From Jiella pelagia (GTDB lineage: Bacteria > Pseudomonadota > Alphaproteobacteria > Rhizobiales > Rhizobiaceae): 64,000 nucleotides of DNA. The stretch spans positions 317,501-381,500 of the forward strand of contig NZ_CP114029.1 in assembly GCF_026898155.1 (NCBI RefSeq), in the 5' to 3' direction. A program made the position numbers and the translations under genes. Below the pieces are notes generated by a model that worked only from the letters and a program-made list of their open reading frames with translations, was not told the DNA's origin and did no database searches. This document shows, in pieces, positions 22,785 through 30,773 of the stretch. Every line of letters begins with the position of its first letter. The stretch's first letter is position 1.

Positions 22785-23784
22785 GACATTGCTTTCGGTG
22801 GAGCATCTCTCCACCGTCTTCTCGCTGCGCGGCCGCTCGCTCTTTGCGCCGAATGTCGACCTCAAGGCGGTCAGCGACGTCTCGTTCAGCCTCGAAAAGG
22901 GCGAGACCCTTGGCATCGTCGGGGAATCCGGCTGCGGCAAGTCGACCCTCGGCCGCTCGATCCTCAGGCTGATCGAGCCGACCGCGGGGCGCGTCGTCTG
23001 GCAGGGGCGCAGCCTCACCGACCTTTCGGACGGCGAGATGCGCAAGGCCAGGCGGGACCTCTCGATCATCTTTCAGGATCCGGTCGCCTCCCTCGACCCA
23101 AGAATGAATGTCGGCCAGATCATCGCCGAACCCCTGAAGGTCGCCGAGCCCTCGCTGTCGCGCAAGGAACGACGCCAGCGGGTGGAAAAGGTGATGGAGG
23201 AAGTCGGCCTCGCGCCGGAGATGATCAACCGCTATCCGCACGAGTTCTCGGGCGGCCAAGCCCAGCGCATCGGCATCGCCCGGGCGATCGTCACCGAGCC
23301 CAAGCTGATCGTCTGCGACGAGCCGGTCTCGGCCCTCGACGTCTCGATCCAGGCGCAGATCGTCAATCTCCTGAAGGCGCTGAAGCAGCGCATGGGGCTG
23401 ACGCTGATCTTCATCAGCCACGACCTGTCCGTCGTCCGCCTCGTCTCGGACCGGATCCTCGTCCTCTATCTCGGCCGGGTCGTCGAGATCGGACCGCGCC
23501 GCGAGGTGTTTGCCAATCCCGGCCACCCCTACACCAAGGCGCTGCTCTCTGCCGCTCCCATCCCCGATCCCGCCATCGCCAGGGCGCGCGGGCGCACGGT
23601 GCTGAAGGGCGACCCGCCCTCGCCGATCAACCCGCCGTCGGGCTGCGCTTTTCGCACGCGCTGCCCAATCGCTCGGGACGTTTGTGCCGAGGTGCCGCCG
23701 TCCTTGGCCGAGGTCGGCGCGGAACACCGCGCGGCGTGTCTGTTCTGGGAAGAGGTGCGGGGAGATCCGGCGGTCACGGTTTGA
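22777..23784 (+). CDS. oppF: Oligopeptide ABC transporter ATPase OppF
   Basis: The 335-residue ATPase starts eight bases inside oppD. It carries Walker A GESGCGKST, signature EFSGGQAQRIGIA, Walker B LIVCDEPVSALD and the His switch ISHDLS, then the C-terminal domain with GCAFRTRCPIARDVC. OppD and OppF form the ATPase heterodimer. It closes the operon; tRNA-Gly on the other strand follows. Confidence 0.94.
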   Translation: MAETLLSVEHLSTVFSLRGRSLFAPNVDLKAVSDVSFSLEKGETLGIVGESGCGKSTLGRSILRLIEPTAGRVVWQGRSLTDLSDGEMRKARRDLSIIFQDPVASLDPRMNVGQIIAEPLKVAEPSLSRKERRQRVEKVMEEVGLAPEMINRYPHEFSGGQAQRIGIARAIVTEPKLIVCDEPVSALDVSIQAQIVNLLKALKQRMGLTLIFISHDLSVVRLVSDRILVLYLGRVVEIGPRREVFANPGHPYTKALLSAAPIPDPAIARARGRTVLKGDPPSPINPPSGCAFRTRCPIARDVCAEVPPSLAEVGAEHRAACLFWEEVRGDPAVTV

Positions 23785-23889
23785 CCGTCGCGACCGCCGG
23801 ATCAGGCGGCGGGTCATAGAATGCGGCGCGCTATCGCAGCGTAATCAACTGGACCGAGCCGGCGTGTCGACTAAACGAAGCAAAAAAGC

Positions 23890-23964
23890 TGGAGCGGGCG
23901 ATGGGGATTGAACCCACGACATCAAGCTTGGGAAGCTTGCGTTCTACCACTGAACTACACCCGC
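23890..23964 (-). tRNA. tRNA-Gly (anticodon CCC), CCA encoded
   Basis: On the minus strand the acceptor arm GCGGGTG pairs with CGCCCGC (one T-G pair). The D arm is GTTC...GAAC, the anticodon stem CAAGC/GCTTG encloses the loop TTCCCAA, and the T arm is GTGGG TTCAATC CCCAT. Loop positions 34-36 are CCC. The gene-encoded CCA follows discriminator T at the 3' end. Confidence 0.93.
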
Positions 23965-24046
23965 AGCGTCTTTGACATTGCCGCCGCGCCGCTGCGCCGT
24001 CAAGCAAAATCCGCGGCGGCTTCCGGCTTCGCCGTCCAGCCGACCG

Positions 24047-24691
24047 TCAGGCCTGCGGCTTCAGCGCCGCCGCCTCGCGGGCCAGCGCCTCGATGCCGGC
24101 CCAGTCGCCCGCCGCGACCTTGTCCTTCGGCGCCAGCCATGAGCCGCCGACACAGAGGACGTTCGGCAGGCTGAGGTAATCGTTGACGTTCTTCATCGAG
24201 ACGCCGCCGGTCGGGCAGAATTTCAGCTGCGGGATGACCGGGGCGAGCGACTTCAGAAGGGCGGCGCCGCCGATCTGCTCGGCCGGGAAGAATTTCAGGA
24301 TCTCGTAGCCTTCCTGCAGCATCGCCATCATCTCGCTCGGCGTCGCCGAACCCGGCAGCAGCGGCACGTCGCTGTCGCGCGCCGCATCGAGGATCTCCAC
24401 GGTCGCGCCCGGTGAGACAATGAACTCGGCCCCGGCCCTCTCGGCATCGGCGAACTGCCTGGGCGTCAGGATCGTGCCGGCACCGCAGACCATTTCCGGC
24501 ACCTCGGCCTTGATCGCCCTGATAGCCTCGATCGCCGCAGGTGTTCGCAGCGTCACCTCGATCGAGCCGATGCCCCCGGCGACCAGCGCCCGCGCGAGCG
24601 AGACACCCTCCGCGGCACTGCCGACCGCGACCACGGGCACCACCGGCTGGGCCGTCAAGATGGCAAGTAGACGTTTCGTATCCTGGCTCAT
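24047..24691 (-). CDS. eda: 2-dehydro-3-deoxy-phosphogluconate (KDPG) aldolase
   Basis: The 214-residue TIM-barrel aldolase cleaves KDPG to pyruvate and glyceraldehyde 3-phosphate, the last step of the Entner-Doudoroff pathway. Landmarks are VPVVAVG, SIEVTLRTPAAIEAI with the catalytic Glu, CGAGTILTPRQFADA, FIVSPG, and LKFFPAEQIGG with the Schiff-base Lys, then FCPTGGVS and GGSWLAP. The start MSQDTKRLL at 24691 matches the usual length; a longer frame to 24772 does not add family sequence. No edd gene is adjacent, so it could also serve other 2-keto-3-deoxy sugar acids. Confidence 0.93.
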   Translation of the reverse strand: MSQDTKRLLAILTAQPVVPVVAVGSAAEGVSLARALVAGGIGSIEVTLRTPAAIEAIRAIKAEVPEMVCGAGTILTPRQFADAERAGAEFIVSPGATVEILDAARDSDVPLLPGSATPSEMMAMLQEGYEILKFFPAEQIGGAALLKSLAPVIPQLKFCPTGGVSMKNVNDYLSLPNVLCVGGSWLAPKDKVAAGDWAGIEALAREAAALKPQA

Positions 24692-24778
24692 GGCACTGAC
24701 GCGCTCCAAACATCGGCAATCGCGCGAAGGATTAGACCATCGCGTGTCATGGTGGGAAGCGGGACGGTGCAAAAAAGC

Positions 24779-24806
24779 AAAAAGGGCGCTGCGTGGCGCC
24801 CTTTTT
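24779..24806 (-). terminator. Rho-independent terminator of the cell wall hydrolase gene
   Basis: GGGCGC 24784-24789 pairs with GCGCCC 24796-24801, extended by A5/T5 arms. On the minus strand the stem is followed by a T-rich tail (TTTTTGCTTTTTT). It lies 22 bases downstream of the hydrolase stop. Confidence 0.85.
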
Positions 24807-24828
24807 CAAGCCGTTGAGGCGTGGCCGC

Positions 24829-26028
24829 TCAGAGGCCGCCGTTATAGGTGCGGTAGAAGATGTGGGTGCCGATCTTGTCGACCTTCTCCATCGCCCGCGC
24901 CCAGCGCGGCCGCACGTAATTGGCGTGGTAGTGGGTCGCCGAGCCGACCTCGGAGATCCAGATCTCGCCGCCGGTCACCTTCTTGGCGATCGCCTCGGCC
25001 CTGGTGAAGGCGCCGGCGTCGCGGATGCGGTCCTTTTGGCCGTCGCAGGCGAAGGAGAACTGGCAGCGATTGCGCCAGTTCTTGTTCTGGTAGACGACGC
25101 CGCAGATGGAGTTCGGATAGGCCGGATTGCGCACCCGGTTGAGGATCACCTGTGCAACGGCCGCCTGACCTTCGGAGGATTCGCCGCGGGCCTCGAAATA
25201 GATGCCGTTGGCAAGGCAGGTCTGCTCGGACTCGCTATAGGCTTCCTTCGGTAGCGGCTTTGCGGCCCAGGCATGATCGTCCTCGCCGATAGGCGGAACG
25301 AAGGCTTCCGGCTGGTCCTTCAGGACGCGCTCGAACATCGACGAGGCTCGGCCGCCAACACCGCCGTCGGTGGGCGCGTAGCCAAGGGCGCCGGTGTCGT
25401 CGGATGGCTTCAGCGAGGCGAGCATGACCTTGTCTTCCGCGGCCTGCCCGCTCTCCTTGCGCTTGTCGAACTTCGGCGGCCCCTTCAGCTGGAAGCTCGC
25501 GGCGATGGCGACGGAATCACGGGTCGACGCGGAGAGCTTGGCGAAGGCGGTGCGGATGCGGGCTTCTCCGCCGGCGATCCGCGGGCCGACGATGCCCTTG
25601 CCATCGAACACCGAGCCTGCAGCGAGCCTGAACCGGGACATCTCGTTCGCGGCGCTGCGAACCACCACGCGGCCGGCCTTGCCGCCACGCTGGATGCGCG
25701 GCTCGTCGCCCTCGGCGACCAGCGCCATGCGCTGGGCCATCGCTTCGGCCGCCTGACGCTCCGCGGTGACGCGGGCGCCTTCCTCGGTCGAATAGGCAAG
25801 ATCGACAGCCGACATCTGGCCGAGGCTGTTCGGCACGAGAAAGGCATGCGCCCGCCCCGCGACGTCCGGCCCGTCAACGAGACGGGTGATGTCCTGGTGA
25901 TCGATCCGGGTGAAGCTCGCCCCCGCGAGCATCGTTCCCACCATTGCGATCGTGATCGCCCGTCCGGCCATTCGATTGCCGCGACGTTGCCAGCGGCTCT
26001 TTGCCGCCTGCCCCTCAGCCCCCATCAA
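24829..26028 (-). CDS. Cell wall hydrolase, SleB domain, membrane-anchored
   Basis: The 399-residue protein has an N-terminal hydrophobic anchor (about residues 20-40), a long Ala/Arg-rich linker and a C-terminal SleB/lytic-transglycosylase-like domain starting at TCLANGIYFEARGESSEGQA, with the catalytic-type Glu, then NRVRNPAYPNSICGVVYQN, CQFSFACDG and TGGEIWISEVGSATHYHA. Such enzymes cut peptidoglycan. Homologues occur widely in rhizobia as non-sporulation hydrolases. A terminator follows the gene. The GAGGCTC at 25343 is in frame here and not an error. Confidence 0.88.
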   Translation of the reverse strand: MMGAEGQAAKSRWQRRGNRMAGRAITIAMVGTMLAGASFTRIDHQDITRLVDGPDVAGRAHAFLVPNSLGQMSAVDLAYSTEEGARVTAERQAAEAMAQRMALVAEGDEPRIQRGGKAGRVVVRSAANEMSRFRLAAGSVFDGKGIVGPRIAGGEARIRTAFAKLSASTRDSVAIAASFQLKGPPKFDKRKESGQAAEDKVMLASLKPSDDTGALGYAPTDGGVGGRASSMFERVLKDQPEAFVPPIGEDDHAWAAKPLPKEAYSESEQTCLANGIYFEARGESSEGQAAVAQVILNRVRNPAYPNSICGVVYQNKNWRNRCQFSFACDGQKDRIRDAGAFTRAEAIAKKVTGGEIWISEVGSATHYHANYVRPRWARAMEKVDKIGTHIFYRTYNGGL

Positions 26029-26117
26029 GCCCCCGCTTGTATGTTACAGATTTCCCACAGATGCTGCTAAAACATCCCCCATTAACCTTGTCCAATAGTT
26101 AACAGATTTTGGTCATT

Positions 26118-27581
26118 TCAAGACGAACGCCGCTTTTTCCCGGCATAGGGGTTGGCGGCCTTGCGAAGCGCCAGCCTGATCGGCACGCCGGGGAAGCCGA
26201 AATTCTCCCGTAACCCATTGACGAGATAGCGTGTATAGGACGCGCCAAGCGCCTCCGGCCGGGCCGTCGACAGGATGAAGCTCGGTGGCCGCGACTTCAC
26301 TTGCGTTATATACTTGACGTTAACGCGTCGTCCAGCCACCGCCGGTGGCGGATGTTTCGCCACGGCCCGCTCAAGCCATTGATTGAGCTTGGCCGTACTG
26401 ATTCGGCGATTCCAGATCTCGTGGGTCTCGGCGACCGCCCGCATCAGCCGGTCGATCCCCTCCCCCGTTTCGCCCGAAACCGGCACGGCCTTGATGCCGC
26501 GCACCTGCGGCAGCAGGCGCTGGGTCTTTTCGTGCAGATCCTTGAGAAGCGCCTGGCGGTCTTCGATCAGATCCCATTTGTTGAAGGCGATCACCGGCGC
26601 CCGGCCCTCGCGCACGATCAGGTCGACGATCGACAAATCCTGCCGCTCGAAGGGGATCGTCACGTCGAAGACGATGATCACCACCTCGGCGAAGCGGATC
26701 GCCCGGAGGCCGTCGGCGACGGAGAGCTTCTCCAGCTTTTCCTGGATGCGCGCCTTGCGGCGCATGCCGGCGGTATCGAAGACCTTGATCCTGCGTCCCC
26801 GCCACTCCCATTCGACCGAGATCGAATCTCGCGTGATGCCCGCCTCCGGGCCGGTCAGGAGCCGATCCTCGCCGAGGAAGCGGTTGATCAGCGTCGACTT
26901 GCCGGCATTTGGTCGGCCGACGATCGCAAGCAGCATCGGCTTGGTTTCGTCATAGGCCTCGATGGCTTCGTCTTCGATGTCGAGATCGCCGGCTTCCGCC
27001 GCATCGATCGCGGCCTGGGTCAGCTCGCCCTCCGGCTGGTCGCCATCGCCGCGGGCCTTGCGCGCCGCGCTCTGCGGGCGGAAGGCGCCGCGGCCGAGCG
27101 CCTCGATCATCGCGTCGCGCAGCTCGGCCATGCCCTCGCCGTGCTCGGCGGAAATCGCCACCGGCTCGCCGAGGCCGACGGCATAGGCATCGAGCAGGCC
27201 AGCCTGCGAGCCTCGCGCCTCCGCCTTGTTGGCGACGAGGACGACCTTCTTCGCGGAGCGACGCAGGAGTTCGGCGAAATCCTGGTCCTGCGGCGTCAGC
27301 CCGGTCTTCACGTCGATCAGGAAGAGGCAGAGATCGGCCGCCTTGATCGCCTCTTCCGTCTGGGCCCGCATGCGGCCTTGGAGCGTATCTGCGCCGGCCT
27401 CTTCGAGACCTGCCGTGTCGACGATCTCGAAGACGAGATCCATCAGCCGCGCCTCGCCGAGGCGCCGGTCCCGGGTGACGCCCGGCTGGTCGTCGACGAG
27501 CGCAAGGCGCCGGCCGACGAGGCGGTTGAACAACGTCGATTTTCCGACATTCGGTCGGCCGATGATGGCGATGGTGACCAT
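26118..27581 (-). CDS. der: Ribosome-assembly GTPase Der (EngA)
   Basis: Der has two tandem GTPase domains and acts in 50S subunit maturation. Both G1 loops are visible, GRPNVGKST near residue 8 and GRPNAGKST near residue 225, with G3 DTAGLEE and DTAGMRR, and G4 NKAE and NKWD. The C-terminal KH-like domain includes [14 protein letters not shown]. The 487-residue length is normal. It is followed upstream by the TPR protein gene 44 bases away on the same strand, a common rhizobial order. Confidence 0.96.
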   Translation of the reverse strand: MVTIAIIGRPNVGKSTLFNRLVGRRLALVDDQPGVTRDRRLGEARLMDLVFEIVDTAGLEEAGADTLQGRMRAQTEEAIKAADLCLFLIDVKTGLTPQDQDFAELLRRSAKKVVLVANKAEARGSQAGLLDAYAVGLGEPVAISAEHGEGMAELRDAMIEALGRGAFRPQSAARKARGDGDQPEGELTQAAIDAAEAGDLDIEDEAIEAYDETKPMLLAIVGRPNAGKSTLINRFLGEDRLLTGPEAGITRDSISVEWEWRGRRIKVFDTAGMRRKARIQEKLEKLSVADGLRAIRFAEVVIIVFDVTIPFERQDLSIVDLIVREGRAPVIAFNKWDLIEDRQALLKDLHEKTQRLLPQVRGIKAVPVSGETGEGIDRLMRAVAETHEIWNRRISTAKLNQWLERAVAKHPPPAVAGRRVNVKYITQVKSRPPSFILSTARPEALGASYTRYLVNGLRENFGFPGVPIRLALRKAANPYAGKKRRSS

Positions 27582-27625
27582 GTCGGTTGTCGCTCCTACG
27601 TGGATGGAGACCGGCGGCCTCCAGC

Positions 27626-28837
27626 TCAGTTGCTGTTGGTATCGGCCGGCGACGCCGGCTGGACGGCGGTGCCGCTGGCAGCATCCGCCGGGGCTTCCGG
27701 CGAGGTGCCTGCCTCTGGCGACGCCTCATCACTGGGAACGGACGATCCCCCGCCGGCTCCGGCTTCGGGCGGATCGGCAGCGGACGGCGCAGGGCTGATC
27801 GTCCCGGCCGGAAGCGATTGGTCTTCGGCATCCGGCTCGGCCGGCGCCGTCCCGGTCTGGCTCGCCGCTCCATCGGCAGGAGCCGCGCCCGAAGCACCGG
27901 CACCTGGGGCAGCGGGAGCTGACGCATCGCCAGCCTGCGGCACGTCTCCAGCCTGTGGCCCGGCTGGCGCCGCTTCGTCAGCCCGAGGCTCGGCTGGCGC
28001 CTCGGGGCCGCCCGACTGGCCAAGATCGGTCGTCGGCATCACGGCACCACCGGCCCCCGCCTCGCCCGTCGCTGCCCCGCCATCGAGGAGCCCCGGCAGA
28101 TCGACGGCACCGAGCCCATTATCGGCGCTGGCCGGAGACTGGGTCTCCGCACCCTCCGCCGGCGTCAGGGCATTGGGGCCGGTCGCGCCGGCATTGATCA
28201 GATCGAGCAGGATCCGGGCCCGGCCGGAAATGTCCGAAGGCGTGCCGGAATCGTCGACAAGCCCCTGGAAGAAGGGCTTGGCCGTCTCGGCGTCGCCGGC
28301 CTTCCAGGCTGCGAGGGCGATCGCCTCGCGCGCCGGAAAGCGCAGCGGGTCGCTGTCGCCCGAAAGCCGTTCGACCCTCTGGCGCACGTCGTCGAGGCTG
28401 CCGCTGTCGACCAGTACGTAGGCGGCGCGGATCGCCGCCATGTCGCGCAGGCCGCCCGGCGCGTCAGCGTCGTTCGAGACGGCATCATAGGCCGCCACCG
28501 CCTGCTCCGGCCGGCCGGCCTTCGCCTCGAGGCCGCCGATGGAAAGCCTCGCCAGCGCCGGATAGGCACCGACGCCGTTGCCGGCGATTTCCTGCAACGC
28601 CTGGATCGCAGCGTCAGCATTGCCCTCGTCGGCCAGCCGCATGGCGGCGGCATAGCGATCGCCGGCGGCATTGGCCTGGTTCGTCTCATAGTGCTCATAA
28701 GCGACGACACCGACCGTGATGGCGATGACGGCGATCGCGCCGCCGAGCAGCCAGGCGCCGAATCGCGTCCACACCGCCTTGACCTTGTCCTGGCGAAGCT
28801 CTTCGTCGACTTCCCTGAAAAAACTGTCGTCGCTCAT
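27626..28837 (-). CDS. Membrane-anchored TPR protein (YfgM-like) with long low-complexity tail
   Basis: Residues 1-50 include a cytoplasmic part and one transmembrane helix ([19 protein letters not shown]), followed by TPR-like repeats to about residue 220 ([18 protein letters not shown] and similar). This matches the family of tetratricopeptide ancillary SecYEG proteins linked to BamB/Der loci. The remaining roughly 180 residues are Ala/Pro/Gly/Glu-rich with no fold. Rhizobial homologues I recall are much shorter, so the tail appears to be an expansion. It is likely periplasmic and intrinsically disordered. Confidence 0.8.
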   Translation of the reverse strand: MSDDSFFREVDEELRQDKVKAVWTRFGAWLLGGAIAVIAITVGVVAYEHYETNQANAAGDRYAAAMRLADEGNADAAIQALQEIAGNGVGAYPALARLSIGGLEAKAGRPEQAVAAYDAVSNDADAPGGLRDMAAIRAAYVLVDSGSLDDVRQRVERLSGDSDPLRFPAREAIALAAWKAGDAETAKPFFQGLVDDSGTPSDISGRARILLDLINAGATGPNALTPAEGAETQSPASADNGLGAVDLPGLLDGGAATGEAGAGGAVMPTTDLGQSGGPEAPAEPRADEAAPAGPQAGDVPQAGDASAPAAPGAGASGAAPADGAASQTGTAPAEPDAEDQSLPAGTISPAPSAADPPEAGAGGGSSVPSDEASPEAGTSPEAPADAASGTAVQPASPADTNSN

Positions 28838-28953
28838 CCGCTCGCTTTCCTCCTTTTCCGCCGCCGCCGCTTGCGAAGGGCCAGAGCGAGGGAAATCTGA
28901 GCGTCTTCTAACGATTTTTCACGGCGACGAAAGAGCGGGGAGCGTTCGAGCCC

Positions 28954-29526
28954 TCAAACGAGCGGCGAAACGCCGACGAGCCAGCGATGCAGACCGGCGA
29001 CGAATGCCGCCGAGACCGCAATGCCGGCGACCACCGCCAGGACGTCGCCCTTGGCCCGCGGCCGCTCCGCCAGAACCGGAATATGGCGCCCGAGCGAGTT
29101 AAGATAGTCGACGACCGCCCAGACGAAGAAGGACCCGAACAGGACGACGTCGGCCGTTCCGCCATTGGCGAGGAGATGGGCGAACGCCCAGACGGCGACG
29201 CCGAGCACCATCGGATGGCGGACGAATTTCTTGATATGCCCCGCCGGAACATAGGCCGCGGCAACGAGGATGAAGGAGATCGGCACGAGGACGAGCGCCA
29301 GATGCCCGGCGCCGGCGAAGGGATCGTATAGCACGCCCTGCCCGGCCCGCGCCCAGCCGTATCCGTAGACGACGAGGACGAGGCCGATCAGCGAGAGGAG
29401 CGAATAGGCGCCCTTAAAGCGCCCCTCGCCAAGCCGCTGCACCATCGTCCTGTAGCCGCTCTCGGAGACGATACGGATGGAATGGATGCCGAGGAAGATG
29501 AAAAGTCCGATGATGAGAATGGTCAT
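28954..29526 (-). CDS. NnrU family membrane protein
   Basis: The 190-residue protein has five or six hydrophobic segments and the family landmarks GIHSIRIVSE and FVRHPMVLGVAVWAFAHLLANG, as in NnrU, a membrane protein linked in other organisms to nitrite and nitric oxide reduction and distantly related to isoprenylcysteine methyltransferase-like proteins. No denitrification gene is nearby. It is divergent from the MAPEG gene across 155 bases. Confidence 0.87.
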   Translation of the reverse strand: MTILIIGLFIFLGIHSIRIVSESGYRTMVQRLGEGRFKGAYSLLSLIGLVLVVYGYGWARAGQGVLYDPFAGAGHLALVLVPISFILVAAAYVPAGHIKKFVRHPMVLGVAVWAFAHLLANGGTADVVLFGSFFVWAVVDYLNSLGRHIPVLAERPRAKGDVLAVVAGIAVSAAFVAGLHRWLVGVSPLV

Positions 29527-29681
29527 TCTGCCCTCGCCCCGCCCGGCGTCACGACGCGCCGGACAACAGCCGCCTGAACCGTTGCAAGCTCGCCGCGACC
29601 TTTGCCTCGCAACGTTACACGGATAATACGTTTGCGGCGCCCGGAACGACGCGATACCGCGAAACTAAGGATGAAATAATC

Positions 29682-30092
29682 ATGAACGCCGCAGGAATTG
29701 CCGCCGTCGCGATCTATGCCGGGCTGAACAGCGCGGTGTTGATCTGGCTCGCCGTCCAGACCGGCCGGATCCGCCAGCGCGAAAAGGTCTTCATGGGCGA
29801 CGGCGGCAACCCCCGCATGATCCGCGCCATGCGCGGCCACGCCAACGCCATCGAATTCATCCCCATCACGCTGATCTGCCTGGCACTCGCCGCCCTTCTC
29901 GGCACCTCGGCGCCGATCATCCACGTCCTCGGCATCATGCTCACCGTCGGCCGGATCCTCCACGCCCTCCACTTCACCGCCGCCGACGCGCCGGGCTGGC
30001 AGCGCTTCGGCGGCACCGGGCTGTCATTCCTTGCAATGGGCGGCGCGGCGGTCGCGGCGGTGGTCTCGGGGGTGATGGTTATGGCGGGGTGA
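29682..30092 (+). CDS. MAPEG family membrane protein
   Basis: The 136-residue protein has four hydrophobic segments and the MAPEG signature region RAMRGHANAIEFIPITLICLALAA, including the conserved Arg/His/Asn/Glu. Eukaryotic MAPEG proteins act in eicosanoid and glutathione metabolism; bacterial ones are mostly uncharacterised. AAGGATGAAATAATC precedes the start. Confidence 0.87.
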   Translation: MNAAGIAAVAIYAGLNSAVLIWLAVQTGRIRQREKVFMGDGGNPRMIRAMRGHANAIEFIPITLICLALAALLGTSAPIIHVLGIMLTVGRILHALHFTAADAPGWQRFGGTGLSFLAMGGAAVAAVVSGVMVMAG

Positions 30093-30202
30093 GATGCCCC
30101 AAAGAGCTGCGAGCAGCGTCACCGGCGACTTCCTGTGATCGTTAAAACACAAAGATCGCCGTCAGCGACGAATGCCTCAATCGGACCGGCATTGTTTCGC
30201 AG

Positions 30203-30461
30203 CTAGGCTTCGACGGGTTTGGCGGGAAAATTCCCAATTTTCAGCCAAATGACGTTGGGTGGCGGCCCATGATGCGCGGCGAGTTCCGCGAAATCGGTGT
30301 CCTGTGTCACAGGGACGAAGTCGTTATCGCGGGCAAATTTCCAAATCTCCTCATCGGAAACGAGATCAAGACCTTCAAGGCGGGCTCGCGTCGAATTGGG
30401 AAAGAGATCATCCACTCGTTCGCAGAGTCTAAAGCTGAGGTTCTGATCGAAAGAGTTTCAT
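30203..30461 (-). pseudogene. DUF5615 (PIN-like) toxin gene, frame broken after codon 4
   Basis: The ATG at 30461 overlaps the stop of the DUF433 gene. After ATG AAA CTC TTT the frame closes at a TAG, but a change of one base (one extra T at 30450-30452, or a two-base loss) gives a continuous protein with the family pattern: Asp-Gln-Asn-Leu-Ser near the start, DDLFPNSTRAR, EEIWKFARDNDFVPVTQDTDF and PPNVIWLKIGN. The consensus begins MKLLFDENLS, so a two-base deletion fits slightly better than an insertion. The toxin is probably inactive unless this is a sequencing error; the site is not GAGCTC. Confidence 0.75.
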
Positions 30462-30682
30462 TCCGCGGCAATGAGCGAATGACGTTCGCGGTCCGCCGCA
30501 TAGGCCAACGCCGCCCGGATGTCCGTCTCCCGCAGTTCCGGGAAGTCGGAGATGATCTCCTCGTGGGACATACCCGCGGCAAGCCAACCGAGAATGTCGA
30601 CCACCGCAATGCGCGTCCCGCGAATGGTGGGACGCCCGCCGCGTTTGTTGCGGTCGAGAGTGATGAACGTCTCAGTGCCCAT
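30458..30682 (-). CDS. DUF433 antitoxin-type protein
   Basis: CCGGAGGAAGCAT precedes the ATG at 30682. The 74-residue protein has the DUF433 pattern RPTIRGTRIAVVDILGWLAAGMSHEEIISDFPEL, a helix-turn-helix-like domain found as the first gene of pairs with DUF5615 PIN-like proteins. It overlaps the following toxin gene by four bases (ATGA). A second pair of the same type is at 62314-62879. Confidence 0.88.
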   Translation of the reverse strand: MGTETFITLDRNKRGGRPTIRGTRIAVVDILGWLAAGMSHEEIISDFPELRETDIRAALAYAADRERHSLIAAE

Positions 30683-30773
30683 ATGCTTCCTCCGGGAGGC
30701 ATTGCGGACGCCATGATAGCCGATCGATTGGACTTCCAATCGGCGATCAGTTTCAAGAGCTGAGAGCGCGCTC

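Noticed and set aside
25343-27983. GAGGCTC at 25343 and 27977 and GAGCCTC at 27208 as further errors
   Set aside because: They lie in continuous frames of the hydrolase, the TPR protein and Der; removing a base would break these genes.
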